12,181 bases of DNA from Planctomycetota bacterium (GCA_016200125.1 JACQFK010000602.1:1-12181); one strand, 5' to 3'; shown: positions 1 to 6,439, counted from the first letter of the stretch. Made by a program: numbers and translations. The notes: generated by a model from the sequence alone, not told the origin.

Positions 1-827
1 AACTGCTCCTCCGCCCGCGCCGTGCGGAACAGCCGGGCCAGCGTCACGAGCGCCAGCGGAAGGGTCAGCGCGAACACGGCCAGCCCCTGATACAGGAGGA
101 AGGACCCCGGCCGGCCCGGAGTGTTCCGCGTCTCGTCGAAGCGCCCCTTGCTCTGGTAGAGGAACGACACCCAGTCGTGCTTCCAGTTCCAGTAGATCAC
201 GGGCGTGAAGACCACGAGCGCGACCAGCCCCGCCAGGTAGGGCCAGGGCGTCGCCAGCCAGCGGCGGTCGCGCTTCGACAGGACGAGGTAGAGAAAAACG
301 GAGGGGACCAGGAACACGGCCGTGTACTTCGACAGCATCGCCGCGCCGAGCGCCGCGCCGGCCGCCAGCCAGCGGCGGCCGTCCTGCCCTTCGATCGCGT
401 CCCAGGCCAGCGTCAGCGTCAGGGTCCAGAAGAACAGCAGGGGCGAATCGGGGAAGCCCGCCTCCGAGACCGGCAGCGCGACGGGCGCGAAGGTGAAGAG
501 GATCAGCGCCCAGACCGCGGCGGCGTCCCCGTAGAACCGCTTCGCCAGGCGGGCGAGCAGGATCGACGTGCCGGCCGAGAAGAGGAGCGTCACCGCGCGG
601 ATCCCGAACGCGGTGTCGCCGAACAGCAGGCGGCCCGCCGCGATCGCCCAGGCGATCATCGGCGGATGGTCGAAGTAGCCCCAGTCGAGGTGCCGGGCGT
701 AGTTCCAGTGGTAGGCTTCCTCGGGCAGGATGGGGATCACGGGGATCAGCGCGACGCGGAGCGGCAGCAGCGCGAGCAGCCAGCGGACCCACGGCGGGGC
801 CCGCTTCAGCGTCTCGAGAAGGCCCAT
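1..827 (-). CDS. GT39/ArnT-like polyprenyl-phosphate-sugar glycosyltransferase, C-terminus cut by window edge
   Basis: Reading from an ATG at 827 down to base 1 there is an open frame with no stop, giving 275 residues of a multi-pass membrane protein. Near the N-terminus it has an acidic loop (LPEEAYHWNYA, about residues 34-44) followed by YFDHPPMIAW (51-60). This pair is the hallmark of the PMT_2/GT39 family (ArnT, RgtA-like), where the acidic residue after the first membrane helix is catalytic. Further hydrophobic helices follow with short charged loops. Family members are about 450-600 residues, so roughly half is missing. They transfer a sugar from a polyprenyl phosphate donor on the periplasmic side. 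The start overlaps the 3' end of the upstream GT2-GtrA gene by 22 nt in another frame, suggesting coupled translation; that neighbour probably makes its donor lipid. The acceptor cannot be inferred. Confidence 0.87.
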   Translation of the reverse strand, partial: MGLLETLKRAPPWVRWLLALLPLRVALIPVIPILPEEAYHWNYARHLDWGYFDHPPMIAWAIAAGRLLFGDTAFGIRAVTLLFSAGTSILLARLAKRFYGDAAAVWALILFTFAPVALPVSEAGFPDSPLLFFWTLTLTLAWDAIEGQDGRRWLAAGAALGAAMLSKYTAVFLVPSVFLYLVLSKRDRRWLATPWPYLAGLVALVVFTPVIYWNWKHDWVSFLYQSKGRFDETRNTPGRPGSFLLYQGLAVFALTLPLALVTLARLFRTARAEEQ

Positions 828-1891
828 AGCTGGCTGGCGAGGTAGTTGAAGATCGTTCCGAGCACGATGCCGATGAAGTTGCTCGCTAGGTAGTGCAGGG
901 AAGGAAGGGCGTAGATGGCGCCGGTCTTGACGCCCAGCCCCCCGAGCGTGCCCAGCGCGTACTTCGAGTAGGAGAGGAGCACCGGGATCTCGCGGGCCCG
1001 GAAGGTCCAGGCCCGGTTCAGCGTGTAGTTGAAGGTCATCGCCACGACGAAGCCGGCGGTGGCGCCGATGTACTTGGAGGCCTGCGTCTCGCCCATCCCC
1101 TTGGCGACGGCGTAGAGGATGGCCATGTCGATGACCGTGCCCAGCCCCCCGGTCATGAGGAACTTCATCAGCCGCCAGGGCCAGGCGTTGAGGTCAAGGT
1201 AGAGCGTCCAGACCTGCTTCAGGAACTCCCGCCGCTCCTTCGAGCTGAACTTGCTGGCGCCGGCGGCCCGGTCCTCGAAGTGGATCGGCACCTCGGCCGT
1301 CTTCTTCGTCCGGGTGCGGGCGAGGATCTCGAGCAGGATCTTGAACCCGCGGGGCTTGAGCGTGATTCCCGCGAAGAGGCTCTTGCGGAGGCAGAAGAAG
1401 CCCGCCATGGGGTCGCGGACCGGGGTCAGCGGCCGGGCGAGCAGCGTACCGGCCTTGGAGGCGAAGCGCCGGAAGAGGGGCCACTCGTCGATGTCTCCGC
1501 CGGAGACGTAGCGGCTGCCCACGGCCACGTCGGCGCCGTCCTGGACCGCCTGGACCAGCTTGGGGATCGCCTCGGGCGGATGGCTGAGGTCGGCGTCCAT
1601 CACCACGCAGAGGTCGGTCCGGGCTTCCTCAAGGCCGCGGAGCACCGCGGTGGAGAGGCCCCGCTCGTCGAAGCGCTCGACCACGCGGACGGGGTACTTC
1701 TTGGCGAGCTCGCGGGCGACGTCCGCGGTGCCGTCCTTGGAGGCGTCGTCGACGACGACGATCTCGGTCGCGGGTAGGGCGGCGCAGATGCGTTCGACGA
1801 GCTTGGGGAGGTTGGCGGACTCGTTGTAGGTCGGGACGACGACGGTGGCGACGAGTGCCGGAACGGTCTGGGGCATGGAAGTTGGAGGCAC
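806..1891 (-). CDS. DPM1-like GT2 glycosyltransferase fused to a GtrA membrane domain
   Basis: The 361-residue protein has an N-terminal GT-A fold, about residues 12-235. Its nucleotide-sugar signatures include VVPTYNES (18-25), VVVDDAS (45-51) and the metal-binding DAD in VMDADLSHPPE (97-107). These match the dolichyl/polyprenyl-phosphate mannosyl- or glucosyltransferase group. The C-terminal 120 residues form a four-helix GtrA domain with the usual FNYTLNRAWTF motif (287-297), a part linked to moving lipid-linked sugars across the membrane. Together they suggest synthesis of a polyprenyl-phosphate sugar used by the overlapping GT39 enzyme. The longest frame begins with GTG at 1891, but an ATG at 1876 (five residues shorter, MPQTVPALV) fits better: neither start has a Shine-Dalgarno, and a TATACT hexamer abuts the GTG, so a transcript from it would begin after the GTG. 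The sugar is not predictable. Confidence 0.94.
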   Translation of the reverse strand: MPPTSMPQTVPALVATVVVPTYNESANLPKLVERICAALPATEIVVVDDASKDGTADVARELAKKYPVRVVERFDERGLSTAVLRGLEEARTDLCVVMDADLSHPPEAIPKLVQAVQDGADVAVGSRYVSGGDIDEWPLFRRFASKAGTLLARPLTPVRDPMAGFFCLRKSLFAGITLKPRGFKILLEILARTRTKKTAEVPIHFEDRAAGASKFSSKERREFLKQVWTLYLDLNAWPWRLMKFLMTGGLGTVIDMAILYAVAKGMGETQASKYIGATAGFVVAMTFNYTLNRAWTFRAREIPVLLSYSKYALGTLGGLGVKTGAIYALPSLHYLASNFIGIVLGTIFNYLASQLWAFSRR

Positions 1892-1897
1892 AGTATA
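1892..1897 (-). promoter_or_regulatory. Possible -10 element of the GT2-GtrA operon
   Basis: TATACT on the minus strand lies directly before the GTG at 1891 and 15 nt before the ATG at 1876. If it is a -10 box, transcription starts near 1885, leaving about 9 nt before the ATG and excluding the GTG. No convincing -35 sits 16-18 nt upstream, so the call is weak. Confidence 0.3.
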
Positions 1898-2336
1898 TCG
1901 GCCGTCCCGTCGCTAGGCCAGCGCCATTTGAGCGGCGGCCCCCCCAAAGGGGGAGGGATGACCGGCGTCCCGGGGCGTGAGTCCTCGACGCCCCGGCGGC
2001 AAAGAGCGACCGACGAAGGCGCTCCGGGGAGGATCCGCACGTCGCGCCTCCCCGGCGCCTCGTCGCGGGGAATGCCGTTGAGGGAAGGACCGGGGAGCCC
2101 CCACCTCGACGCGTTCCCGACTGCGTACTTCAGGGATCCGAAGATCCCTCCACCCCCGGCCGCGAGGCCTGGGTGCGGGCCCAACAATAGGGCCGTGGCC
2201 GTCAGGCTCCCGGTCCGCTCCTGAAGCTGTGGGATAGACACAGCCCGTAGGTGGACCGGCACCCGCTCGGCAAGGGGATATATCGGCGGCCCCCTCTCCG
2301 AACTTCACCTGATTCCGATGAGACACCGCGGAGTGA
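1898..2336. ncRNA. Non-coding interval with consecutive hairpins; candidate structured RNA, strand unresolved
   Basis: No reading frame here looks like protein. Between about 1970 and 2259 perfect stems follow each other closely: CCGGGGCGT/ACGCCCCGG (1970-1996, 9 bp, 9-nt loop); GAGCG/CGCTC (2004-2024); CCGGGGAGG/CCTCCCCGG (2024-2055, 9 bp, competing with TCCCCG/CGGGGA at 2049-2071); AGGGATC/GATCCCT (2132-2149) closed by CGAA, or UUCG on the other strand; CACCC..GGCC(GCGA)GGCC..GGGTG (2151-2175); GGCCC/GGGCC (2178-2194); and GCTGTG/CACAGC nested inside CCGGTCC/GGACCGG (2210-2259). Plus-strand loops are mostly purine-rich (AACAATA, GGATAGA, GCGA), favouring a plus transcript, whereas the UUCG loop favours minus. 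It matches no RNA family I can recognise: RNase P, tmRNA and SRP conserved blocks are absent. Part of the pairing could be chance in GC-rich DNA. Confidence 0.33.
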
Positions 2337-2361
2337 AACGAAACAAACGGTTTGTTTCGTT
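2337..2361. terminator. 25-nt perfect palindrome after the LOG gene; candidate terminator or operator
   Basis: AACGAAACAAAC and its exact reverse complement GTTTGTTTCGTT are separated by one base, giving an 11-bp stem with a CGG loop. It is strikingly AT-rich in GC-rich surroundings. It begins 6 nt past the stop of the minus-strand LOG gene (stop codon 2368-2370), a position expected of a terminator. It lacks a clean T-run on either side, so a protein-binding dyad is an alternative. It would also lie at the 3' end of a plus-strand RNA from 1970-2260. Confidence 0.4.
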
Positions 2362-2367
2362 GCAAGC

Positions 2368-2910
2368 TTACAGGAGGGAGCGGAGGAGGGCGACGGCCCC
2401 CCGGGCGCTCGTGGCCACGTGGAAGAGCCGGCCCCCGTAGAGGAAGCCCTCGCGGGAGGCGTGACGGTCCCAGGCGAGGAGCCCCTTATAGTACCCGGCG
2501 ATGTCGACCAGGACCACCGGCATCCGGATGAGCCGGGTCTGGCGGAGGGTGAGCAGGTCGCCCAGTTCGTCGAGGGTGCCGTAGCCCCCGGGCAAGACGG
2601 CGGCGGCGGAGGCCCCCCGGATCAGGGCGGCCTTCCGGAGGGCGAAGGTCGCATAGGCCTTCATGGATTGGAGGCCCCGGTGACGAATCGGCCAGAACTT
2701 GCGGAGGATGATCCCCTCCACCCGTCCCCCCGCCTCGAGCGCCCCATCGGAGGCCGCCCCCATGATGGACCTCCCCGAGCCTCCGCCCGTCCGGAGCACC
2801 CAGCCCTCGGCCGCCACCCGGCGCCCGAACTCCCGGGCGGCGCGCGCATAGACCGTCTCCCCGTGGTCGGCCGAGCCGCCGGCCAGCATGATCGTCCTCA
2901 GCGCCGCCAT
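2368..2910 (-). CDS. LOG-family (TIGR00730-like) nucleotide 5'-monophosphate phosphoribohydrolase
   Basis: The 180-residue protein has the length and fold pattern of the LOG/lysine-decarboxylase-like Rossmann family. The family signature PGGxGTxxE is present as PGGYGTLDE (107-115). An upstream glycine-rich stretch, TGGGSGRSIMGAASDGALEAGG region (41-62), corresponds to the usual YGGGxxGLMG...AGG nucleotide-binding loop, and an Arg-Lys pair (91-92) matches the conserved active-site RK. Characterised members cleave the N-glycosidic bond of AMP or cytokinin nucleotides; the substrate here is unknown. The older label 'lysine decarboxylase' for this fold should not be used. The gene stands alone, divergent from the sigma factor. 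The ATG at 2910 is chosen because a TAGAAT box lies 9 nt before it, suggesting a near-leaderless mRNA; there is no Shine-Dalgarno. Confidence 0.86.
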   Translation of the reverse strand: MAALRTIMLAGGSADHGETVYARAAREFGRRVAAEGWVLRTGGGSGRSIMGAASDGALEAGGRVEGIILRKFWPIRHRGLQSMKAYATFALRKAALIRGASAAAVLPGGYGTLDELGDLLTLRQTRLIRMPVVLVDIAGYYKGLLAWDRHASREGFLYGGRLFHVATSARGAVALLRSLL

Positions 2911-2919
2911 GGTCCCGAG

Positions 2920-2946
2920 ATTCTAACCGTTTACCCCCCGAACGGT
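2920..2946 (-). promoter_or_regulatory. LOG promoter: -10 TAGAAT (2925-2920) with an adjoining ACCGTT-N9-AACGGT dyad
   Basis: On the minus strand TAGAAT ends 9 nt before the LOG ATG, placing the transcript start about 3 nt before it. No good -35 hexamer is found at 16-18 nt. Instead, an inverted repeat ACCGTT (2926-2931) and AACGGT (2941-2946), with a 9-nt gap, fills the position just upstream of the -10. That is where a repressor or activator dimer would act. Confidence 0.5.
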
Positions 2947-3017
2947 GCTTTTCCCGACGTCAGCCTGTACATATGAAGAGGCGCGACGCGGACCCGACGG
3001 ATTTCCGACGAGTTCCT

Positions 3018-3046
3018 TTGCGCCCTGCGGGAGCGGCGAGTAGAAT
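3018..3046 (+). promoter_or_regulatory. Sigma-factor/CNT operon promoter TTGCGC-N17-TAGAAT
   Basis: The -35 TTGCGC (3018-3023) and -10 TAGAAT (3041-3046) are exactly 17 nt apart. Only 7 nt separate the -10 from the ATG at 3054, so transcription should start at the G just before the ATG or at its A. This implies a leaderless mRNA and agrees with the absence of a Shine-Dalgarno. The same -35 core recurs before the SpoIIE gene at 11879-11884. Confidence 0.68.
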
Positions 3047-3053
3047 TCACCCG

Positions 3054-3626
3054 ATGGCCACGCGCAGCATCCCGCTTCTCACCGACGAACAACTCATCGA
3101 ACTCCTGAAGAAGGGGGACCGCAAGGCCGGCGACGCCCTGGTCATGCGCCACAACCGCCTCGTCGCCCGCGCCGTCTACGAAGTGGTCCGCGACCTCGCC
3201 GCGGTCGAGGACCTCATCCAGGAAATCTTCATGAAGGCCTTCCGCAAGGTGAACCTCTACAACCCCGAGCAGGGGAAGTTCACCGTGTGGCTCACGACGG
3301 TCGCGCGGCACGAGGCGATCAACCACCTCCGCCGCATGAAGCGCTCCCGCCACGTGTCGCTCGAGGACACCGCCCCCGAGGGCGGCTTCTCCCCGATCGA
3401 GCGCCCCAGCCAGCAGGTCTCGAAGAAGGAGACCTGGGGCCGCGTGATCGACGCCATCCACAAGCTCCCCGAGCCGGCGCGCACGATCCTCATCAAGCGC
3501 ATCCTCGAGTCGAAGCCCTTCGACCACATCGCCAAGCTGCTCAAGCAGCCGGTCGACACGGTCAAGACGATCTACTACCGCAACACCGAGTCGCTCCGGA
3601 AGAAGCTCGGCATCCCCAACCTGTAG
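3054..3626 (+). CDS. ECF-type RNA polymerase sigma factor (sigma-70 family)
   Basis: The 190-residue protein has the two-domain layout of an extracytoplasmic-function sigma factor. Sigma region 2 spans about 25-97 and includes VEDLIQEIFMKAF (51-63) and FTVWLTTVARHEAINHLRR (76-94), which correspond to core-binding and -10 recognition helices. A linker with Pro and Ser follows, then region 4 (about 128-186): IDAIHKLPEPARTILIKR and a helix-turn-helix with DTVKTIYYRNTESLRKKL (168-185). Regions 1 and 3 are absent, as expected. The frame stays open upstream to an ATG at 2973, but similarity begins at the 3054 ATG and the promoter lies in the extra stretch, so 3054 is chosen. No anti-sigma gene is adjacent; the nucleoside transporter starts 4 nt downstream. 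Target genes are unknown. Confidence 0.93.
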   Translation: MATRSIPLLTDEQLIELLKKGDRKAGDALVMRHNRLVARAVYEVVRDLAAVEDLIQEIFMKAFRKVNLYNPEQGKFTVWLTTVARHEAINHLRRMKRSRHVSLEDTAPEGGFSPIERPSQQVSKKETWGRVIDAIHKLPEPARTILIKRILESKPFDHIAKLLKQPVDTVKTIYYRNTESLRKKLGIPNL

Positions 3627-3630
3627 GCCC

Positions 3631-4974
3631 GTGCACCAGCTCACCAGCGCCTTCGGGCTCTTCGCGCTCCTGGGGATCTGCTGGGCCGCCTCGAACAACC
3701 GGAAGGCGATCTCCTGGCGCGTCGTGGGGTGGGGCAGCGGCCTCCAGGTCCTCTTCGCGCTCGCGATCCTCAAGACCCGCCCCGGTTACTGGCTCTTCAA
3801 CAAGCTGAGCAAAGGCTTCGAGCGGCTGATCGGCTTCACCGACGACGGCGCGAAGTTCGTCTGGGGCTGGCTCTACAAGAGGGACCTCCCGCCCATCTTC
3901 CTCGTCGACATCCTCATGACCATCGTCTTCTTCGCCGCCCTCATGTCGCTCCTCTACCACTTCGGCGTCATGCAGTGGATCGTCGCGGGGATCGCCAAGG
4001 TCATGAGGAAGACGATGGGGACCAGCGGCTCCGAGACCCTCTGCGCCGCGGCCAACATCTTCGTCGGGCAGACCGAGGCGCCGCTCGTCGTCAAGCCCTT
4101 CGTCGAGACCATGACGATGTCCGAGCTTCACGCCGTGATGGTCGGCGGCTTCGCCACGATCGCGGGCGGCGTCCTCGCGGCCTATGTCGGCTTCGGCATC
4201 GACGCGGGCCACCTGATCGCCGCGAGCGTCATGTCGGCGCCGGCGTCGCTCGTCGCCGCCAAGATGTTCTATCCGGAGACCCAGCCCTCGGTCACCGCCG
4301 GCGAGCTCAAGGTGAAGCTCGAGCGGACCACCGCCAACGCCTTCGACGCCGTCTGCAGCGGGGCCTCCGACGGCCTGAAGCTCGTCCTCAACGTCGTCGC
4401 CATGCTCTTCGCCTTCGTCTCGATCATCGCGATGATCAACTGGATCATCGCCGCCGCGGTTCCCGGCTTCACGCTCCAGAAGGGCTTCGGCTGGATCCTC
4501 GCCCCCGTCGCGTGGCTGATGGGCGTGCCCTGGGAGGACGCGGCGAAGATCGGCGGCCTCCTGGGCACCCGCATGATCTTCACCGAGTTCGTGGGCTACC
4601 TCGACCTCATGAAGACCGACTGCTCGGCCCGGGCCTATGTGATCGCGACCTACGCGTTCTGCGGCTTCGCGAACTTCCCCTCGATCGCGGTCCAGATCGG
4701 CGGGATCTCCACGATCGCCCCCTCGCGGCGCGCGGACCTCGCGCGGCTGGGGCTACGCGCGATGCTGGCCGGGACGATGGCGTCCTTCTTCACCGCGGCG
4801 ATCGCCGGGGCGCTGCTGACGGACGAGGACATGGAGCGCGATTTCCGGAAGAACAAGGCGAGGGTGGCGGCGACCTCCGCGGAGAAGGCGGGGCACTACG
4901 ACGCCTTCCTCCGAAAGTACCCTGGCTCCTCCTTCGCGGAGGAGATCCGGGAGCTCCGCTCGCGCGTGAAATGA
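3631..4974 (+). CDS. Concentrative nucleoside transporter (CNT/NupC family) with C-terminal soluble tail
   Basis: The 447-residue multi-pass membrane protein carries the CNT nucleobase-binding loop GQTEAPL (146-152), the second binding stretch TEFVGYLDL (318-326) and NFPSIAVQIGG (348-358). In characterised CNTs these contact the nucleoside and a coupling Na+ or H+. Many relatives have Asn where this protein has Thr318 before the key Glu319. It would import nucleosides by ion symport at the inner membrane. The GTG start at 3631 yields the usual CNT opening (SNNRKAISWR at 21-30); no Shine-Dalgarno is visible and only 4 nt separate it from the sigma-factor stop, so translation is probably coupled. 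After the last helix, residues 397-447 form a charged tail (YDAFLRKYPGSSFAEEIREL) resembling a TPR-like helix pair. It ends one base short of the convergent YcfL-like gene. Confidence 0.96.
   Translation: MHQLTSAFGLFALLGICWAASNNRKAISWRVVGWGSGLQVLFALAILKTRPGYWLFNKLSKGFERLIGFTDDGAKFVWGWLYKRDLPPIFLVDILMTIVFFAALMSLLYHFGVMQWIVAGIAKVMRKTMGTSGSETLCAAANIFVGQTEAPLVVKPFVETMTMSELHAVMVGGFATIAGGVLAAYVGFGIDAGHLIAASVMSAPASLVAAKMFYPETQPSVTAGELKVKLERTTANAFDAVCSGASDGLKLVLNVVAMLFAFVSIIAMINWIIAAAVPGFTLQKGFGWILAPVAWLMGVPWEDAAKIGGLLGTRMIFTEFVGYLDLMKTDCSARAYVIATYAFCGFANFPSIAVQIGGISTIAPSRRADLARLGLRAMLAGTMASFFTAAIAGALLTDEDMERDFRKNKARVAATSAEKAGHYDAFLRKYPGSSFAEEIRELRSRVK
4926..4944. terminator. 7-bp hairpin inside the CNT 3' end; possible bidirectional terminator
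   Basis: CTCCTCC and GGAGGAG are separated by TTCGC, giving a perfect 7-bp stem. It lies 27 nt before the CNT stop, within the codons for SSFAEEI. The convergent genes end 1 nt apart, so any terminator must lie inside coding sequence. No T-run follows on either strand, so this is tentative. Confidence 0.25.
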
Positions 4975-4975
4975 C

Positions 4976-5563
4976 CTACTTGGCGCCCGCGGCCTTTTTC
5001 GCCCGGCGCTCGTCCCGCGTCGCGGGATCGTCGGGCGAGCCGTCGGCCGAGCCGCCCCCGCCCTTGACGTAGAGGCGGAAGCCCTCCGCGCCCATCACGC
5101 GCGCGAAGTCGGACACGGTCGCGTAGCCGTAGGGCTCGACGATCACGCCCTGCCAGCGCTCCTGGCTCCCGATGCCGCCCACGTAGCCCGCGATCTGGGC
5201 GCCCGAGCGGTGGTAGAAGCGGATGAGGTACTGGGCCTTCTGCACGTCCTTGGTGGCGTTCTTCAGGCGGACCCGCACCGCGTAGTTGTTCTCCGCGTCG
5301 TCGCGGAGGATGCGGTCGACGATCAGCCCCTCGTTGTTGTAGGTCGCGCCCTCCTCGGTGCCGATGGGCAGCCACTCGATCGTCTTGGCGATCGCGCGGA
5401 CTCGGTCGGTGCCGAGCTCGGAGGTCGGATTGTTGAGCTTCGCGGGGTCGATGTTGACGTCGGTCCCCTCGTTGCCCGCCTCCTCCCGCCATTCATCGGG
5501 CGGATGGATCGACTCGCCGCCGCAACCGGCCAGCACGATGAGCGCCCAGAGTGCGTGACGCAT
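4976..5563 (-). CDS. YcfL-like (DUF1425-type) lipoprotein
   Basis: The 195-residue protein starts with a lipoprotein signal: hydrophobic ALWALIVLAGC with the lipobox LAGC ending at Cys14. The core (about 60-165) contains NYAVRVRLKNATKDVQKAQY, then RFYHRSGAQIAGY and WQGVIVEPYGYATVS. This is the pattern of the YcfL/DUF1425 family, in which a beta-sandwich lipoprotein ends a strand with an aromatic-proline turn; the assignment is from pattern only. The C-terminus (170-195) is a low-complexity Gly/Ser then Lys/Arg/Ala tail. A strong Shine-Dalgarno AGGAGG (5575-5570) sits 6 nt before the ATG. It is the last gene of the SH3-M48-lipoprotein operon, 30 nt after the protease, and probably acts in the periplasm or at the outer membrane. 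Its exact role is unknown. Confidence 0.72.
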   Translation of the reverse strand: MRHALWALIVLAGCGGESIHPPDEWREEAGNEGTDVNIDPAKLNNPTSELGTDRVRAIAKTIEWLPIGTEEGATYNNEGLIVDRILRDDAENNYAVRVRLKNATKDVQKAQYLIRFYHRSGAQIAGYVGGIGSQERWQGVIVEPYGYATVSDFARVMGAEGFRLYVKGGGGSADGSPDDPATRDERRAKKAAGAK

Positions 5564-5593
5564 TCGAATCCTCCTGGACTCGCCCCTGAACTC

Positions 5594-6430
5594 CTAAGTC
5601 CCCAGACCCGCCTTCATGGCGAGGAACCGCTTGGTGCGCGCCGCATCGGCCGGCGCGTACTTGTGCTTCGTGATCTCGTCTTCGATCTCCTTCACCCGGC
5701 CGTCGAGGCCGGGGTGGGAGCCGTAGGCGTCCTCCTTCTTCGGAAGGCGCCCGATGAAGGTCTTGAACGCGCTGGGGTCGTAGCCCACCCCCTTGCGCGT
5801 GAGGAAGTCGACCGCGAGCTTGTCGGCCGCGAACTCCTCCTCCCGGCCGTAGCCCTTGCTGAAGGAGTTCTGCAGGGAGGCCAGCGACTTGCCGAAGGCC
5901 GGCGCCGCATCCTTGGCCGTCTGCAGGTAGTTCGCGGCCTCCTTCTTGCCGAACAGGCCCGCGGCCATGCTGCCGATGCCCGCGGCGCCGCTCAGGGCCG
6001 TCGCGAAGTCCATCAGGCCGGTCTCCTTCGCCGAGCGGTCGGCGGCGAGCTCCGGGTGCCGCAGGTTGACGTGCGCGATCTCGTGGGCCAGCACGCCCGC
6101 CAGCTCGTCCTCGCTCTCCATCGCCCTCAGCGCGCCCTTGGTCACGAAGATGAAGCCGCTCGGCGCCGCGAAGGCGTTGACCTGGTCCGTGTTGAGAACG
6201 GCGAAATGGTAGCCCTTGTAGGTCTCGGGACGGTCGGACTCGAACGCGATCGTCAGGCCGACGAGCGTGACGTACTCCTCCACTTTCTCGTCCGTCCACA
6301 GATGGTCGCGCTCGATCGACAGCGCCCCCACGCCGCGGGCCATGAAGTACTCCTGGCTCTCCGTGAGCTTGGCGCTGCCGCCGCAACCGGCGACCGCGAA
6401 GGCGAGAAGGACGGGGGTCAGTTTCCTCAT
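5594..6430 (-). CDS. M48-family zinc metalloprotease lipoprotein (LoiP/BepA-like)
   Basis: The 278-residue protein opens with a signal peptide and lipobox AVAGC (Cys16), so it should be membrane-anchored outside the cytoplasm. The zinc motif HEIAH (116-120) supplies two histidines and the catalytic Glu117. The third ligand is Glu199 in REEEFAADKLAVDFL (196-210), which shows the M48 ExxxD pattern. Upstream, NAFAAPSGFIFVTKGAL (85-101) is the conserved substrate-edge strand, and SHPGLDGRVKEI near the C-terminus is also typical. All catalytic residues are intact. Relatives LoiP and BepA degrade or help assemble outer-membrane proteins. Its Shine-Dalgarno AAGAGGA overlaps the TAA stop of the SH3 gene, 4 nt before the ATG, so translation is likely coupled. 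A glycine/alanine-rich region at about 140-165 may form a helical insertion. Confidence 0.94.
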   Translation of the reverse strand: MRKLTPVLLAFAVAGCGGSAKLTESQEYFMARGVGALSIERDHLWTDEKVEEYVTLVGLTIAFESDRPETYKGYHFAVLNTDQVNAFAAPSGFIFVTKGALRAMESEDELAGVLAHEIAHVNLRHPELAADRSAKETGLMDFATALSGAAGIGSMAAGLFGKKEAANYLQTAKDAAPAFGKSLASLQNSFSKGYGREEEFAADKLAVDFLTRKGVGYDPSAFKTFIGRLPKKEDAYGSHPGLDGRVKEIEDEITKHKYAPADAARTKRFLAMKAGLGT

Positions 6431-6439
6431 GGGGTCCTC

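Noticed and set aside
893..1777. 294-codon plus-strand frame
   Set aside because: It is antisense to the clear GT2-GtrA gene and has shadow-type composition with no motif.
1928..2224. 98-codon plus-strand frame in the non-coding gap
   Set aside because: Its Pro/Arg/Gly-rich sequence shows no domain or coding-like composition and lies over the hairpin run.
2080..2250. Weak resemblance to the RNase P RNA block GAGGAAAGTCCGGG (GAGGGAAGGACCGGGG here)
   Set aside because: The other universally conserved RNase P blocks (GGGUGAAAGGGUG-like, ACAGAA) are missing and the distance available is too short.
2308..2340. Hammerhead-like words CTGAT, GATGAG and GAAAC
   Set aside because: The core is in the wrong order and lacks the invariant CUGAUGA; the potential stem II has only 2-3 pairs.
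2973..3053. 27-residue N-terminal extension of the sigma factor
   Set aside because: The extension has no family similarity and contains the TTGCGC-N17-TAGAAT promoter, so translation should start at 3054.
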